A DNA stretch of 64,000 nucleotides from Symbiodinium natans (GCA_905221605.1 CAJNDS010002601.1:159501-223500), one strand, 5' to 3'. Positions 10,498 through 21,540 are shown, counted from the stretch's first letter. Notes: a model not told the origin generated them from the sequence alone. A program made the numbers and translations.

Positions 10498-10538
10498 CTT
10501 TTTTTTTTTTTTTTTTTTTGGGGGGGGGGGGGGGGGGG
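10498..10538. repeat. poly-T followed by poly-G tract
   Basis: About 19 T then about 19 G. Length is likely to be unreliable in sequencing. A second C-rich tract lies at 10686-10700. Confidence 0.85.
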
Positions 10539-10606
10539 AGCCCTCAATAATATGCTCCTTTGTATAACCTGTTTAAACCCAAGGGACTCCTCGTTTCCGT
10601 TGAAGT

Positions 10607-10755
10607 ACCCAAAGACTCAATACCCCTCAGAGTAGTAGGGAATGTACCTCAAGTTCTATTCCTACTACCACCCTCTACGCTACCCCCCCGCCCCCCCCCG
10701 AGGATCCTTAACATGATTTAAGGTACAGTCCTTATGAAATAATGGGTAGTGGGCC
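10607..10755. mobile_element. TIR element, family A (worn)
   Basis: CCCAAAGACTCAATACCCCTC at left and AATAATGGGTAGTGGGCC at right; interior has GGATCCTTAACATGATTTAAGG as in other copies. Confidence 0.55.
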
Positions 10756-11069
10756 TGAGGTAAGGTTAAGGCGTTCGGGGTGCCGATGCGGCTTGTGTGG
10801 AGGTCCAGGGATTCCCACGTCCCGAAGAGAGACTCCTTACATGTTGCAAAGTCTTTAGAGGATTCCTATTGTTAGGGTTTGGGTTTAGGTTCAGGGTTTA
10901 GGATTAAGGGTTTAGGCGGTTTAGGGTTTAGGGTTTAGGGGGTTAAGGCGTTCAGGCGGATAAGGGTTCAGGGTTCCTATTCCAAGTTAAGGTTCCTCAC
11001 TCCAATCTTCCCTTGATGGCCCATGTTCGGCTCCCTGTTGCAACTTACCCTTCGCCCAAGACCCTACAG

Positions 11070-11136
11070 GGATATGGGCGGATCGGTGGAAGTTGGGAAG
11101 AAGATGCAAGTAAAGCTCCAATGGCCGGCCTTGCAG
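11070..11136 (+). CDS. exon
   Basis: After CCCTACAG it reads GYGRIGGSWEEDASKAPMAG then LA. Open between AG and TGTGAA. A nearby lysine-rich frame (11180-11213, KKKMEAKIMAES) may be another small exon. Confidence 0.45.
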
Positions 11137-11232
11137 TGTGAACAGGATTAAGGGTCCCTTCTGGTCCTGATACCCCTGAAGAAGAAGATGGAAGCAAAGA
11201 TCATGGCAGAGTCCCTAAGTTAGGGTCGTAAT

Positions 11233-11345
11233 CGGGTTTAGGGTTTAGGGTTTAGGGTTTAGGGTTTAGGGTTTAGGGTTTAGGGTTTAGGGTTTAGGGT
11301 TTAGGGTTTAGGGTTTAGGGTTTAGGGTTTAGGGCGGTTTAGGGT
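11233..11345. repeat. TTTAGGG array, about 15 units
   Basis: Uninterrupted TTTAGGG units on the plus strand within an inferred intron. Confidence 0.95.
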
Positions 11346-11567
11346 TGAGGGCGGTACCCAAAAGCCCCTTGCGAAAGGGCTTGCAGTTTGTTTTCAGGGC
11401 ATCTCAAGCAAGAAGGCCCTAATGCAGAGGACGTATCCTACCAATTGCAATATTCTTCCTTATGAGGGTAGTATAGTGATTCTTATTTTACCTCAAGCCC
11501 TAAACCTTAAACCCTAAACGGGGTTCTTAAGCAAATAGTAGTGTCATGTCTCGTCCGACGGCCGCAG

Positions 11568-11631
11568 GATGAAGATGGAGAGGCTGCGCAACATGCAGGA
11601 AAAGGCGGAGCTGGATGGCGCGAGACCTGGA
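11568..11631 (+). CDS. exon, coiled-coil segment
   Basis: After GGCCGCAG it reads MKMERLRNMQEKAELDGAR then PGF. A typical short coiled-coil exon. The preceding intron ends with a family E right end (TTCTTAAGCAAATAGTAG at 11525-11542) that encloses a CCCTAAA stretch. Confidence 0.55.
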
Positions 11632-12273
11632 TTTTGTTGGGTTTGAGTGGGTTTAGGGTTTAGGGTTTAGGTCACACTTGCTTTGTTTGGGGATGCACCA
11701 GGCTGCAACGCATCACCGGGAGGGCAGGCGCTTGAGGTGGGGCGGTGAAGTATCCGGAGGTTCTAAGTCTGGCGTGGTCGGTGGCAAAGATCAGAGACCG
11801 TAGGCTCAAAATATCCCAAACCCTTGTATAATCAGTGGGCTCAAGAACCCCAACATAATAGTCCTAGGAGCCTTAAATTGTGCAGAGCTTTCCTGCTGTA
11901 AGGAACACAGCCTCTTCCGCAAAAAGCTTCGCAGTCAAGCAAAATGCATTTAGGGGGTTGAAGGAGGAACCCCTATATTTTAGCCAAGTCACTCTCAGCC
12001 CCACGGGGCTTTCGAGAACAAAGTGCATTTAGGGGGCGCAAGGAGGGACCCCTATATACCTAACTAACCCGTACAATAAGCCCCACAGAACCCCTAATTA
12101 AGGTACCGACAGCGTGTTTGTACCGGCGGGGTGCTGGGAAGAGCTTGAGACAAGGCACCAAAAATCACCCTGAACCCTACACCCTAAACCTTAAGCACAA
12201 ATCGAGAAGTGTACCCAAGAAACCCTAAACCCTAAACCCCTAAACCCTAAACCTGTGATCTCAGAGCCCTAAG

Positions 12274-12358
12274 GCTGCACCTTCAAGCCGGAGATCGACC
12301 AGAAGTCGGAGGAGCTCATCAGCCAGCGCCTGGCGCGGCTGAAGATCACCTCGACTCT
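12274..12358 (+). CDS. exon, TFKP motif
   Basis: Encodes CTFKPEIDQKSEELISQR followed by LARLKITST and the first two bases of a Leu codon. The donor is GTGACC. With the next exon (12605) the join gives STLYDSLYEDA without a frame break. CTFKPEI is one of several TF(K/R/Q)P motifs in this region; the family is unnamed to me. Confidence 0.8.
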
Positions 12359-12604
12359 GTGACCCCCCCCCCACCCCCAGAAAGCACCCCCCAAAAAACA
12401 AAAAAAACAAACTATATGTATATATACATACACATACATATATACACATAAATACACATATGTACACACATATACAAAAAACAGATATGGTATAGAAATA
12501 TATTTACATACATAGATTCTTCCTGTCGAGGGCAAAATAGGGATCATTATCTTAATTTTTCGGGTTCTGAATCAAGAGAGTTGAAGGGCCCTGGGCTTCG
12601 GCAG
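12359..12604 (+). other. intron with poly-C, A-rich and TA/CA microsatellite DNA
   Basis: Starts GTGACC, ends GGCAG. Contains a C tract, an A/C-rich tract, (TA)n-(CA)n DNA at 12415-12480 and a partial family E end (GGGATCATTATCTTAATTTTT). No telomere-like units in this intron. Confidence 0.7.
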
Positions 12605-12680
12605 GTACGACTCCCTCTACGAGGATGCCATCCGCAGACGCGAGCGGCATCTGGAATCCCTGCGAGCCGCGGACTTGAAA
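12605..12680 (+). CDS. exon, LYEDA helix motif
   Basis: Encodes YDSLYEDAIRRRERHLES and then LRAADLK; the same LY-(N/E)-DA plus basic helix as at 6356. In phase with the exon at 12274. The end before GGGAGG is not a clear donor. Confidence 0.75.
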
Positions 12681-12724
12681 GGGAGGGCTTCTTTAAGGGA
12701 TGACAAAAGGATCGCAGAGTCCTT

Positions 12725-12763
12725 GTCATCGTAGTAGTGGTCGTGGTAGTGGTAGTAGTAGTA

Positions 12764-12809
<46 letters not shown>

Positions 12810-12842
12810 GCGTCGTCGTCGTCGTCGTCGTCGTCGTAGTCG
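12725..12842. repeat. (GTC)n trinucleotide microsatellite with GTA/GTG variants
   Basis: About 25 GTC units. It produces artificial Arg- and Asp-rich reading frames on both strands. Confidence 0.95.
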
Positions 12843-12999
12843 TGGTGCTGCGAGGAGCAGGAGCAGCAGCAGCCGTAGAGCGGTAGTTGTGCCAGGGCAG
12901 GAATGTGAGTCGGTAGCAAATATCGGTAGTATGTGTTATTCCCGTGTCTGCACCTGCACGCCGGACCTCAATTTTTGTTTGCGCTGTGCTGCCTCCAAG

Positions 13000-13090
13000 G
13001 CCCTACCGCCTGGTGTGACGTTCCAGCCCGACATTGGTATGGACCGGGCTTCCCGCCCTAAGAGGTACACCGGTCACCGGCCTATCGACC
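13000..13090 (+). CDS. exon, TFQP motif
   Basis: After CCTCCAAG it reads ALPPGVTFQPDIGMDRASR then PKRYTGHRPID. GVTFQPDI is a further TF-x-P-x-I repeat after those at 6792 and 12274, strengthening the case for one repeat protein. Confidence 0.7.
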
Positions 13091-13503
13091 TACACCCTTG
13101 ACATTTGAGATCACATGCAAGTAGGAGGCGGCCCTGTGCAGCTGTGAGCATGAGGCGGCATCAACCATTCCTGGCCCCTGCAATCGCCAGAACTCTTCGG
13201 TGGGTGGCGGCTCCGACTGTTAGCTGGGGATCCCCTGCAAGGAAACGGCGACACGTAGTAAATGCCGTCATGCAGACGCCGGAGCTAATCATGCCCGTAT
13301 CACCACTTGAACAAAAAATGAAAACCTGAGATTCGCCACCTTGTGCAAATCTCTCGCAAGTCTTCAGCAATGGAGATACCCAAAAATCTTGCAGATGATG
13401 TGCTCTTGCGGCTTGGCTTTGTCAACCACCAAACTTCAAAACATTTCAAAGCCCTGAACTGACACAGTACATGCTACATCCTGCTATTTGCCCGAGACTG
13501 CAG

Positions 13504-13567
13504 GACCATTACCGGCCCCCGAATGACGAGACGAAGGAGGAGCAGACGTGCCAAGGGAATGCCAGGG
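13504..13567 (+). CDS. exon
   Basis: After GACTGCAG it reads DHYRPPNDETKEEQTCQGNA then R. Hydrophilic; no family recognised. Confidence 0.55.
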
Positions 13568-13626
13568 GTTCGGGGATCTTCGTGATTGCCTGCTGCGCTC
13601 CAGGAGACAAGCTTATACCCTAAACC

Positions 13627-13727
13627 TTGGGATGTTCCCGCTTATACTAACAGCCCTTAACAGGGATGATAATAGGGTGTACTATGATCCCTTTTAAGGA
13701 CTGTTCGTCTAAGGGGGAACACCCCAA
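13627..13727. mobile_element. TIR element, family B
   Basis: TTGGGATGTTCCCGCTTATA at left and AGGGGGAACACCCCAA at right, with the family core ACTAACAGCCCTTA just inside. Confidence 0.85.
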
Positions 13728-13830
13728 CCTAACCCTCAAACCCTTCCGGCCAGCTTACGCAGGAGGGAAAAAACCCTGAACTTCAATGTAGGGTTGGTCT
13801 TGCGTGGCGAGAACCTCGGGGAGCGCACGG

Positions 13831-13890
13831 CAGAGAGAGAGAGAGAGAGATAGAGGGAGAACGAGAGAGAGAGAGAGAGAGAGAGAGAGT
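13831..13890. repeat. (GA)n microsatellite
   Basis: GAGAGA runs broken by TAGAGGGAGAAC. Similar tracts occur at 37005-37045 and 44378-44400. Confidence 0.95.
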
Positions 13891-14891
13891 AGGGTTTCAT
13901 ACCGCCAGACAGAGCGGCGGGCCAGAGCGGCCGGGGGTTCCCCTTGGGGGGGCTCTCTTCGCTGGGTAGAAGAAGAAGAAGAAGAGTATAGGGTTTGGGG
14001 TTTAGGGTTTAGGGTTTACTTTAGGGTTTAGGGAGTAGAGGGAGTAGAGGGTTGAAGCCGTCCCGCGTCCCAGAGTGCGCGTCGAAAGCCGGGCTGCGGC
14101 CTGGGTGCACGCCTCTGCAAAGTTGCGGCGAGAGGTGCTCCATCCCTTCGCCTAGGTACTACGTTTGCTTAAGAACCCCCCCGCCCAAAAACCCCTAGAT
14201 TGCCCCTATGGTGTTTAGGGATGCTTTCGCCTAGGTACTACGTTTTGCTCAAGAACCCCCCCCCCTCCCACAAAAAAGAAAAAAGAAAACAAAGGAGATA
14301 GTACCCCGTATATAGCATGCCCTTGTAAGGAAGAGTAAGATAGCACTCCCTACAGGTTCTGCCCTTATCAGGACGAGTATTCTGTAGATTTTGGGTGGTC
14401 CTTAAGCTCGGGCAGGGGTTCTGGGACATGCTTTTGTTTTCCCTTATTGGGTTTAGGAGGCTCGTACTTGTAGGAATTTCTTTCAGAGGGGTTAAGGGCC
14501 ATCCTAGTAGCCGAACCACAATGAAACATTTGCATTTTTACCTATTCTTCATGGAGAGTTGGGAAGTTATAACTCTGCAGAGATTATTCGATGTACCTGG
14601 TTCCTTCATTCCCTGCTATGGCTTTGCATCCCGTACACCAACCCCAAACCCTAACCCCCCCCCCCCCGCCCTTCTGCGATCACCAACCCCGACTTGGACC
14701 TTCACCCAAACCCTAAACCTTTTCCCTAAACCCTAAACCTTATATGGGTTGCTGGTCTCTTTAAGTAGGGATTCTGTTTTATAGGGCACATAATTGGGGT
14801 TCTTATTAGGGTATTTAAGGGCTATATTAAGGTATAAGGGTGACAGATAAAGAGGCCACCGGCCTTTAGAACCTAAACCGTCTCGCTGCAG

Positions 14892-14967
14892 GACTTCCTA
14901 AATCGCCTCGCCTACTCGAAGAGCTATTCTGAGAGCCAGGTGCTGAAATCGCCTCTGCAGACACAGG
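14892..14967 (+). CDS. exon
   Basis: After TCGCTGCAG it reads DFLNRLAYSKSYSESQVLKS then PLQTQ. Well-formed protein-like frame with no stop in the segment; product unknown. Confidence 0.7.
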
Positions 14968-15248
14968 GTTTACGCTCAGGCCTTCAGTTACGGAGTAGAG
15001 TTTAGGATTTAGGGTTTAGGGTTTAGGGTTTAGGGTTTAGGGTTTAGGGCTACATCTGACGAAGCTTTGGCAACCTAAAGGCCCTTCAAGTTGGGCAACT
15101 CATAGGTCTTTCCAAGAAATATTCAACATACCCCTTGGGCATACCCCTTAAAAGAAACTACGGTTTTTTTTGTAAACGCCTTCCTTATCTTCTCCTTTTT
15201 CATGTTGAATTAGAGTCTTCGGGTTTGGAATAAATCTTGGAAAGAGCC

Positions 15249-15476
15249 TCACCTTTCCCTAAACCCTAAACCCTAAACCCTAAGCCCTAAACCCTTTAGC
15301 TGCACTGGAGGGAGCCTCCGCGCTTCTCCCTCATGCTCTATCCCAAACCCCAAACCCTAAACCCCAAACCCTAAACCCTAAACCCTAAACCCTAAACCCT
15401 AAAGCTAAACCCTAAACCCTAAACCCTAAACCCTAAACCCTAAACCCTAACTAAACCCAAACCCAAACCCTAAACC
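15249..15476. repeat. two CCCTAAA arrays around a small exon
   Basis: Arrays at 15249-15298 and about 15344-15476. The 45-base gap between them is the exon at 15300. Confidence 0.9.
15300..15344 (+). CDS. 15-codon exon bracketed by telomere-like arrays
   Basis: Between CCCTTTAG and a CCCTAAA array; encodes LHWREPPRFSLMLYP. Exon directly abutting arrays on both sides shows how closely the arrays approach splice sites. Confidence 0.55.
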
Positions 15477-15649
15477 GTGGTACTTTACCGTAACTTTAGA
15501 TCCTTACCTCTTTTGGGTTTATTGGGTTTCTTAGTAAGGCAGCTAAAAGTTTAATTTATAGCTACCCCCCTAAACCCTAAACCCTAAACCCTAAACCCAA
15601 GTTTTCTTTGATCACCCGAGGATGGCTTTCCTTGCGACGTCAGGCGCAG

Positions 15650-15713
15650 GAGAGCAGCTTCCGGTCAAGGGCCCTGAACCCCAAGAGACCCCCCAAGAAG
15701 CCTCTAAAAAAGG
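15650..15713 (+). CDS. exon, basic
   Basis: After AGGCGCAG it reads ESSFRSRALNPKRPPKK then PLKK. A second open frame starting at 15621 reads MAFLATSGAGEQLPVKGPEP, so the frame is not certain. Confidence 0.45.
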
Positions 15714-16156
15714 AAAACCGGGTTTAGGGTTTAGGGATGTTTAGGGTTTAGGGTGTAGGGTTTAGGGGTTAGGGCTTAGGGTTTAGGGTTTAGGGTTTAG
15801 GGTTGAGGGTACCTTAATGTATCAGGGATCCTCAAACATGACCTTAAGGTAATTATATTCCTGAATTCAGGGGGTTTCAAGGGCCCTCTGGGCAAGCATT
15901 TTGCTGCGAACGGGCGAGGGGCGCATGTGTGCTGCGTTCAGGTCTCTTGGGCCTAAACCCCATAAGGTAGCTGCCCTTTTACTCCTTTAACCCTAAACCC
16001 TAAACCCTAAACTCAGGGCCTAGGCCGCCCCCCTACGTTGGGGGGCGGCGCTTAAGCCCTTTGACCTCGCTGGCACAAGCCCCAGGTCGCTCGCCCCTCC
16101 CACAGCATGGGGGTCGGTAGCCACTTTCTCAGAAACCCTCGAGTGATGACTTTCAG

Positions 16157-16285
16157 GGCCCCAGCTCCCGGACCCCTCACCGCAGCGTGCCCAAGGACCA
16201 GGGGCCTCAGACCAGACCCCCCCTGGGCCCCCTACCCCCCTGGCCCTCCGGACCTCCTGGGCCTGGACGGCGTGGTGGGAGAAAA
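16157..16285 (+). CDS. exon, proline/arginine-rich
   Basis: After GACTTTCAG, open for 43 codons to a GTGTTC donor; begins GPSSRTPHRSVPKDQGP and continues with Pro/Gly repeats. Likely disordered linker. Another frame from 16107 is also open for 100 codons, so the frame is uncertain. Confidence 0.45.
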
Positions 16286-16393
16286 GTGTTCGATGGCCCT
16301 CCATAATCGGGCCAAAGCTGCTCTTCGCACCTCACGAAGCTTTCGAGCTTGTTCCGAAACCCAACCTTCACAGCACCTACGCCCTATCACAGC

Positions 16394-16475
16394 AAACCCT
16401 AAACCCTAAACCCTAAACCCTAAACCCTAAACCCTATACCCTATACCCTAAACCCTAAACCCCAAACCCTAAACC
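16394..16475. repeat. CCCTAAA array
   Basis: About eleven units with CCCTATA variants in the middle. Confidence 0.95.
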
Positions 16476-16642
16476 CGATCTCACCTGAGAAATCCCTGCT
16501 TCTGTCCGCACACGCACGGTGCGATTGTCGAGGACCGAGAGCAGCCAGAGTGGGGAGCTCATTGTGTCCAAGTGTGAACGTCAACCCCCCAAGGTAGGGT
16601 TTAGTGTTTAGGGTTTAGGGTTTAGAGTTTAGGGATTAGGGA

Positions 16643-16740
16643 TACTTGGAGGTTCATGGGTATAAGTACCTTGAGTGGGGTTAGAAGAATAATTACGCTA
16701 CTTAGAACCCTACTTGTAGATACCCATGAACCTGCAAGTA
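16643..16740. mobile_element. TIR element, family C
   Basis: TACTTGGAGGTTCATGGGTA at left and TACCCATGAACCTGCAAGTA at right. Confidence 0.85.
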
Positions 16741-17057
16741 GGGTTTAGGTGTTTCTGGGTTTCCCAGCTCCTGGTTCAAACGGGTTGGGGGTTTGACGAT
16801 CTGGGGTTGGGAAGCGTATGTAGGGTTTAGCTATGTTCGTTCGGAGTGTCTTTGCACACATCAGCTGGTTTAACGGCCCACTTGACTGGTGCCGCACAGG
16901 CAAAGATCCGAGGGGTCGCAAGATTCATAGGACTTATCGGATTTACCGGGTTTCTATTGGGCCTGCAGGGGTTGTAGGGTGGGAACCCTAGAAACCCTTA
17001 ACCCTAAACCCTAGAGCACCCTGAAACCCCGAGAGCCGTTTTGCCGTGAATGCCGAG

Positions 17058-17089
17058 GTTTCACCCCCAGACAGGAAGAGGCCCGCTGG
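17058..17089 (+). CDS. short exon, F-P-TGR-P motif
   Basis: After ATGCCGAG it reads FHPQTGRGPL. The F-x-P-x-TGR-x-P motif fits with the next clear exon (18128, GLPIGEFLY); both motifs occur together in protist repeat proteins as far as I recall. Confidence 0.5.
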
Positions 17090-17436
17090 TGGCTACTGCC
17101 TCGGCTTTTGGCAGGGTTTTAGGGTTTGATGAGGGTTTAGGGGTTGCAGGGTTTTGGGCTTAGGGTGTTAAAGGGTTTGGGGTCTGCCTTATCTTATCGG
17201 CTTTTGACAGGTTAGGTTTTGCAGGCTTTCGGGTTTAAGGGCGTTTAAGGGTTTGGGGTCTACATTCTCTTAGACCAACCAAGAGCCCTACTGTCGGCGA
17301 CCTCTGCTTCAGTTTCCTTGGGCTTGGGGTTTAGGGTTTAGGGATTAGGGTTTTTCTTAGACGGGCGATCACGCAGATTGTGCCGAAATGCTGCGTGACA
17401 GTGCTCGAGTTGTACTCTCGTAAACCAGTAATCAGA

Positions 17437-17590
17437 TACTTGGAGGTTCATGGACAGCTATAAGTAGGACTTTTGGTAATTAGGGTTGGTATTCTAGTAA
17501 CTTGTAACTTTATTTTATGGTATTCATAACCCTATTTACCTTACGCAAGGTACTTGTAACCCTACTTACAACTACCCATGAACCCCAAGT
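17437..17590. mobile_element. TIR element, family C
   Basis: TACTTGGAGGTTCATGG at left, CCATGAACCCCAAGTG at right; interior has alternating TAACTTGTAAC motifs. Confidence 0.8.
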
Positions 17591-17593
17591 GCC

Positions 17594-18127
17594 TTTGCTT
17601 TCCTGCTGGCTCAGAAGCATACGAACCCGTAGCAGACACACTGCCGGCATTCAACACCCTAAACCTTTTGAACCCCCCCTTTTCAACCCCTTTATGTGTT
17701 CAAACCCCTTGAACCCTTTACAACCCTTTAAACCGTTTCAAACCCTTGAAACCCTTGAGACCCTTTAAACCCCTCAAACCCTTTAGCCCTAAAACTCTGC
17801 AGTGTGGCTGGTCTGCTTGGCGGCTGGCAAAAAAAATAAGCCCTGAAAACCCTAAACCCTGAAAACTGAAAACCCTACAAACCCTCGTCCCTACACCTAC
17901 ATACACATATACATGTATATATATATATATATATGTTAATTTACATTTTGTATTTATTTATATGAATTTATTTTCATTTCACCTTATATGTCATAGGAAT
18001 TTAACTTGAGCCCTGAAAACCCTAAAAACCCTACACCCTCCGATTAGCCTACTTAGCCTATTCGGACGGACGGACCTTGCCTTCCTTGTGCGAGAGTGAG
18101 CGACGAAACCCTGCAAACTCCACTGAG
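17594..18127. other. intron-like stretch with worn telomere-like units
   Basis: Holds a possible small exon at 17614-17656 (AYEPVADTLPAFN), degenerate AACCCTTT/AAACCCT units to 17800, an AT tract at 17907-17945 and the CTTCCTTGTGCGAGAGTGAGCGA motif at 18080-18105 that recurs at 21340 and 35521. Confidence 0.5.
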
Positions 18128-18193
18128 GAGCGAAACAAGGCCGGACTTCCGATCGGGGAGTTTCTGTACGAGCATAGCCGGGGCCCCGCTGAG
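18128..18193 (+). CDS. exon, GLPIGE-LY motif
   Basis: After TCCACTGAG it reads ERNKAGLPIGEFLYEHSR then GPAE; 22 whole codons. One of the most protein-like islands; the GLP(I/V)GE-(F/Y)LY pattern is familiar from repeat proteins of alveolates but I cannot name the family. Confidence 0.75.
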
Positions 18194-18368
18194 TGATCCC
18201 TAAATCCTACAAATCCTAAACGAGGGTTCAGGGTTTAAGGTTCAAGTTTGGGTCAAGGTTCAGGGTTTAAGGTTCAGGGTTTAAGGTGCAGGTTTAGGGT
18301 ATTGTCCCTGTTAAGAGTTCTTGCTTTAATGCCCCCTGGGCTCTAATGGGTTCATGAGGTTCCTGTAG

Positions 18369-18519
18369 GGTGAGGGAGAAGCCTGTAAACGAAAAGAGTT
18401 GTGTCCATTGTCTTCCTAGGTTACTCCAACAGATGTAATGAGGGTTTTTAGGGATAAGCCTTTAAACAAAAAGGGGCGTCTATTGTCCCTCCAGGTTACT
18501 CCAACATATATCATGAGGG
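18369..18519. repeat. two-copy tandem repeat of about 75-80 bp
   Basis: GGAGAAGCCTGTAAACGAAA and GGATAAGCCTTTAAACAAAA head two copies, both ending in GGTTACTCCAACA..T..ATGAGGGT. Confidence 0.8.
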
Positions 18520-18719
18520 TGTTTAGGTTGGTCTGGGATCTGGTTCATTGCCTCTGTTATGAGGTTCTTCAGGGAGGGGGGATTCATGGGGGGTCGGTAT
18601 CTAGGTAACCTTAGGGTAGCTTAGGGAGCCTTAGGGAGTAGTAAGGAGTATCGTTCTGCATCGACAGCGCGCAAGTAGTTTGGAAAACCCCAGAAATGAT
18701 GCTTGTAGTTTATTATTGT

Positions 18720-18810
18720 TAGTATCAGTATGAATATAATTAACATATATATATATATTTATTTATTTACATTTCTTTATTTATTTATACATATATATAT
18801 ATATATTGGC
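18720..18810. repeat. AT-rich microsatellite
   Basis: (TA)n and (ATTT)n DNA with no coding sense. Confidence 0.9.
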
Positions 18811-19056
18811 CCGTAATTGCTAGACCCTAGTTCTTGGAGGCTCATGCGCGAGTCAGGGTGAAAGGGAAACCTCGGCATCTTGGCCTACTCTCGGGCACGC
18901 TGCCTGGAAATGTCGTACTCTGCAGTAATGGCCAAACAGATCTTGAGGAAAGCTTAGAGTTAAGCTGCCCTGGTTTTTGTGTCTGCAACTTTGTACTCGC
19001 AAAAAGTGTTTCGGGACGCTTCATCTTAGAGGGCCTCAGAGGAATCCAGATGGACT

Positions 19057-19162
19057 CCCCAAAGAGCCCAGTATCCCTTAAGTAAGGAATATGCCCTAGA
19101 CCATATTCAGGATCCGAAAAAATCACGGTATCTGCTTAACTAAGGGGTATAGAGGGGCACTC
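19057..19162. mobile_element. TIR element, family A
   Basis: CCAAAGAGCCCAGTATCCCTTAA at left, TTAACTAAGGGGTATAGAGGGG at right; interior ATATTCAGGATCC as in other copies. Directly upstream the frame EGLRGIQMDS (19030-19058) might be an exon end. Confidence 0.65.
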
Positions 19163-19275
19163 TGATACCCCAAACACTACATATACATGTTGTTCTTTTT
19201 ATATGTGAATATATGTATATATATATATGTATATATATATATGTATATATATATGTATATATATATATATGTATG

Positions 19276-19306
<31 letters not shown>

Positions 19307-19331
19307 GTGTCTATATATGTATATATATATG

Positions 19332-19364
<33 letters not shown>

Positions 19365-19544
19365 GTATATATAGAAAATGGGACGCTGTGGGAGTGCACT
19401 TTTTCCGCAAAAAACACATGCAAATCCTAAAAACAACCTAAAAACACACGAAAAGCATGGAAAAAAAAATAAAAAAAACAATAAACACACACACAACAAA
19501 TCCCCACAACAACCAAAAATAAAAGAACCAAGAAAAAAAAGAAA

Positions 19545-19852
19545 ATCCTGAGGGACTCTGTTGGGGAGCCGGACCCCTGGGAAGAGTCTCTCAGGATTGT
19601 TTTTTGTTTGTTTTTTTGGTTTTTTGGGGGTTCTTGTGTAAGAAAACCAAAAAACCAAAAAAACCAAAAAAAAACAAAAACAACAATCCTGAGGGACTCT
19701 TTTGGGGAGCCGGACCCCTGGGAAGAGTCTCGCAGGATTGGTTTTTTTGGTTTTTTTGGTTTTTGGAGGATTTTTGTGCAAGAAAACCAAAAAAAAACAA
19801 TCCTGAGGGACTCTGTTGGGGAGCCGGACCCCTGGGAAGAGTCTCTCAGGAT
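19545..19852. repeat. three copies of a palindromic 55-bp hairpin unit
   Basis: Units at about 19545-19598, 19684-19738 and 19800-19852 each run AATCCTGAGGGACTCT ... AGAGTCTC(T/G)CAGGATT. The arms are inverted repeats and the middle reads GGGGAGCCGGACCCCTGGGA. Spacers are polypurine/polypyrimidine tracts (GGTTTTTTTGG / CCAAAAAAACC) that can extend the hairpins. Confidence 0.9.
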
Positions 19853-20339
19853 TTGTTTTTTTTTTTTGTTTTTTTTGTTTTTTTTGGTTTTTTTGGTTTT
19901 TGGAGGATTTTTGTGTATTATTGGAGATGTTTCTGTATCATTTCCTTTTGTACGGTTTTTCGGTATCTTCTGAAGGGTGTTTTTTGGGCCTTCTTTAGGT
20001 TCTTTGGTGTTATTTCCTTTTTGTACGTTTTTTGTTTGTACAGTTGTTTCTGTTATTTGTGTTGTGTGTGTTGTTTATTTCTGAGTGCCCTTTTGTACGT
20101 GACAAACGCGCTAACATGGACAATCAAGCACACCGCATTACCAAAAAAAATCGAATCCAGCGAAATCTCGAGAGTACCAAAACTTCCATATAGTCAATCA
20201 CGGCCAAATACGCAAGACATGACATCTATCCTGAAAAACTATACCTTAGCGAGGAGATTTCAAGCAATCATCCCCCAATAAGCAAAACCTAATATCTATA
20301 CTAAACACTGTACCTTAGCAACATATTTTAAGACATCAC

Positions 20340-21060
20340 GCCCTAAGGCTCCTACCAATTTAATACGGTTCCTATCAATTTAAACAGCGGTCTTATTCAT
20401 GTTACTGGGATTCGCAAAGGTATAGTTCTTGTTAAAGGATCCTATTGTTTTTCAGGCCTACTGGTTCCTATTCATTTTAGTAAGATTCATTCTCGTCCTA
20501 ATAGGATTCCTGTGAATTATAACCCGGTTCTTTTTGATTTGTCAAGGGTTCCTATTCATTTTCATAGGCTTCCTTCCTATTACCTGTTTTCCGGTTCCGA
20601 TAATTTAATAGAGGATTCCTATTTATTTTCATAGGATTCCAATAAAGTTTCATAGGGTTCCTAATTACTTTAAAAAGGCCCCTACTCATGCAATAAGATT
20701 CCTATCCTTTTGTTGTCAGATTCTTATTCATGCTAATGGGATTCGTTTTAATATTAATAAGGATCTCATTCACTTGAAAGGGATTCCTATCGGTTTAGGC
20801 TCATGTTCATTTTCGTAGGATTCTTATTATTTTTCTAGGGGTTCACATTTTTTTATAGGGGTCCGATTGGTTCGTGTTAATTGTAGTAGGGTTCCTCTTC
20901 AGTTTAACAGGGTTCTTATTAATTCTACGAGGATTCTCCTTAATTTTGAGGGGCCTCCAATTCATATTCAGAGGCTTCCTATTGACTTTACGGCGCCGAT
21001 TAATTTAAAATAGGGTTCCTATGGATTTAGATGGAGGATTCCTATTGTTGTTTCTAATAA
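20340..21060. repeat. degenerate tandem array, about 28-bp unit
   Basis: At least 20 diverged units of the type GGATTCCTATTCATTTTAATA. No frame stays open. Units differ by indels, so it is an old array. Confidence 0.75.
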
Positions 21061-21441
21061 AGTTGGCCTATTTATTTAGACAACGGGGACAGTAACTCAG
21101 GTCAGGACATACACTGTATCGCTGCTTTGTGTTGGCGTACTTGCATGTTATGCATGTCTCGTGATTTTGTTTATATACAATACGGGTACGTTGCGAGAGT
21201 GTTTTTAAAATGTCTTTCAATAAATGGAAAAAAGTGCACTCCCACAGCGTCCCGGTCTCTATATATATGTATATATATATATGTATTTATATATGTATAT
21301 ATATATATATGTGTATACACACACTTCTCGGAACTACACCCTAAACCCCTTGTGCGAGGGCGAGAGTCGAAACCCTATATACATATATTTGGAAACCAGA
21401 TCGCTTAACCCTAAGAGCTATATACATTTACATGGTCTGAT

Positions 21442-21540
21442 ATGTATATATATAAATATATACATATATTTATTTATTTATTTTTAGTTGTATATATACA
21501 TATATGTATATATATATATATTTATATTTATATCATATAT
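21442..21540. repeat. (TA)n microsatellite
   Basis: TATATA with TATTTATT interruptions. Confidence 0.9.

Larger units (their letters stand above)
19200..21320. mobile_element. 2-kb AT-rich element with long inverted ends
   Basis: GGGACGCTGTGGGAGTGCAC followed by TTTTTCC at 19381-19407 is repeated in inverse at about 21228-21255, each flanked outside by (TATATG)n DNA (19205-19375 and 21260-21312). Inside are three hairpin repeats (19545-19852) and a degenerate tandem array (20340-21060). No transposase-like frame was found, so it looks non-autonomous. Confidence 0.65.

Noticed and set aside
12700-12919. Arg-rich plus-strand and Asp-rich minus-strand frames
   Set aside because: Produced by the (GTC)n microsatellite; only the part from 13000 on is kept as an exon.
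19177-19441. Tyr/Ile-rich open frames on both strands
   Set aside because: They are translations of (TATATG)n microsatellite DNA.
19604-20281. 225-codon frame rich in Phe, Lys and Asn
   Set aside because: Consists of poly-T/poly-A spacers of the hairpin repeats; no domain and biased composition.
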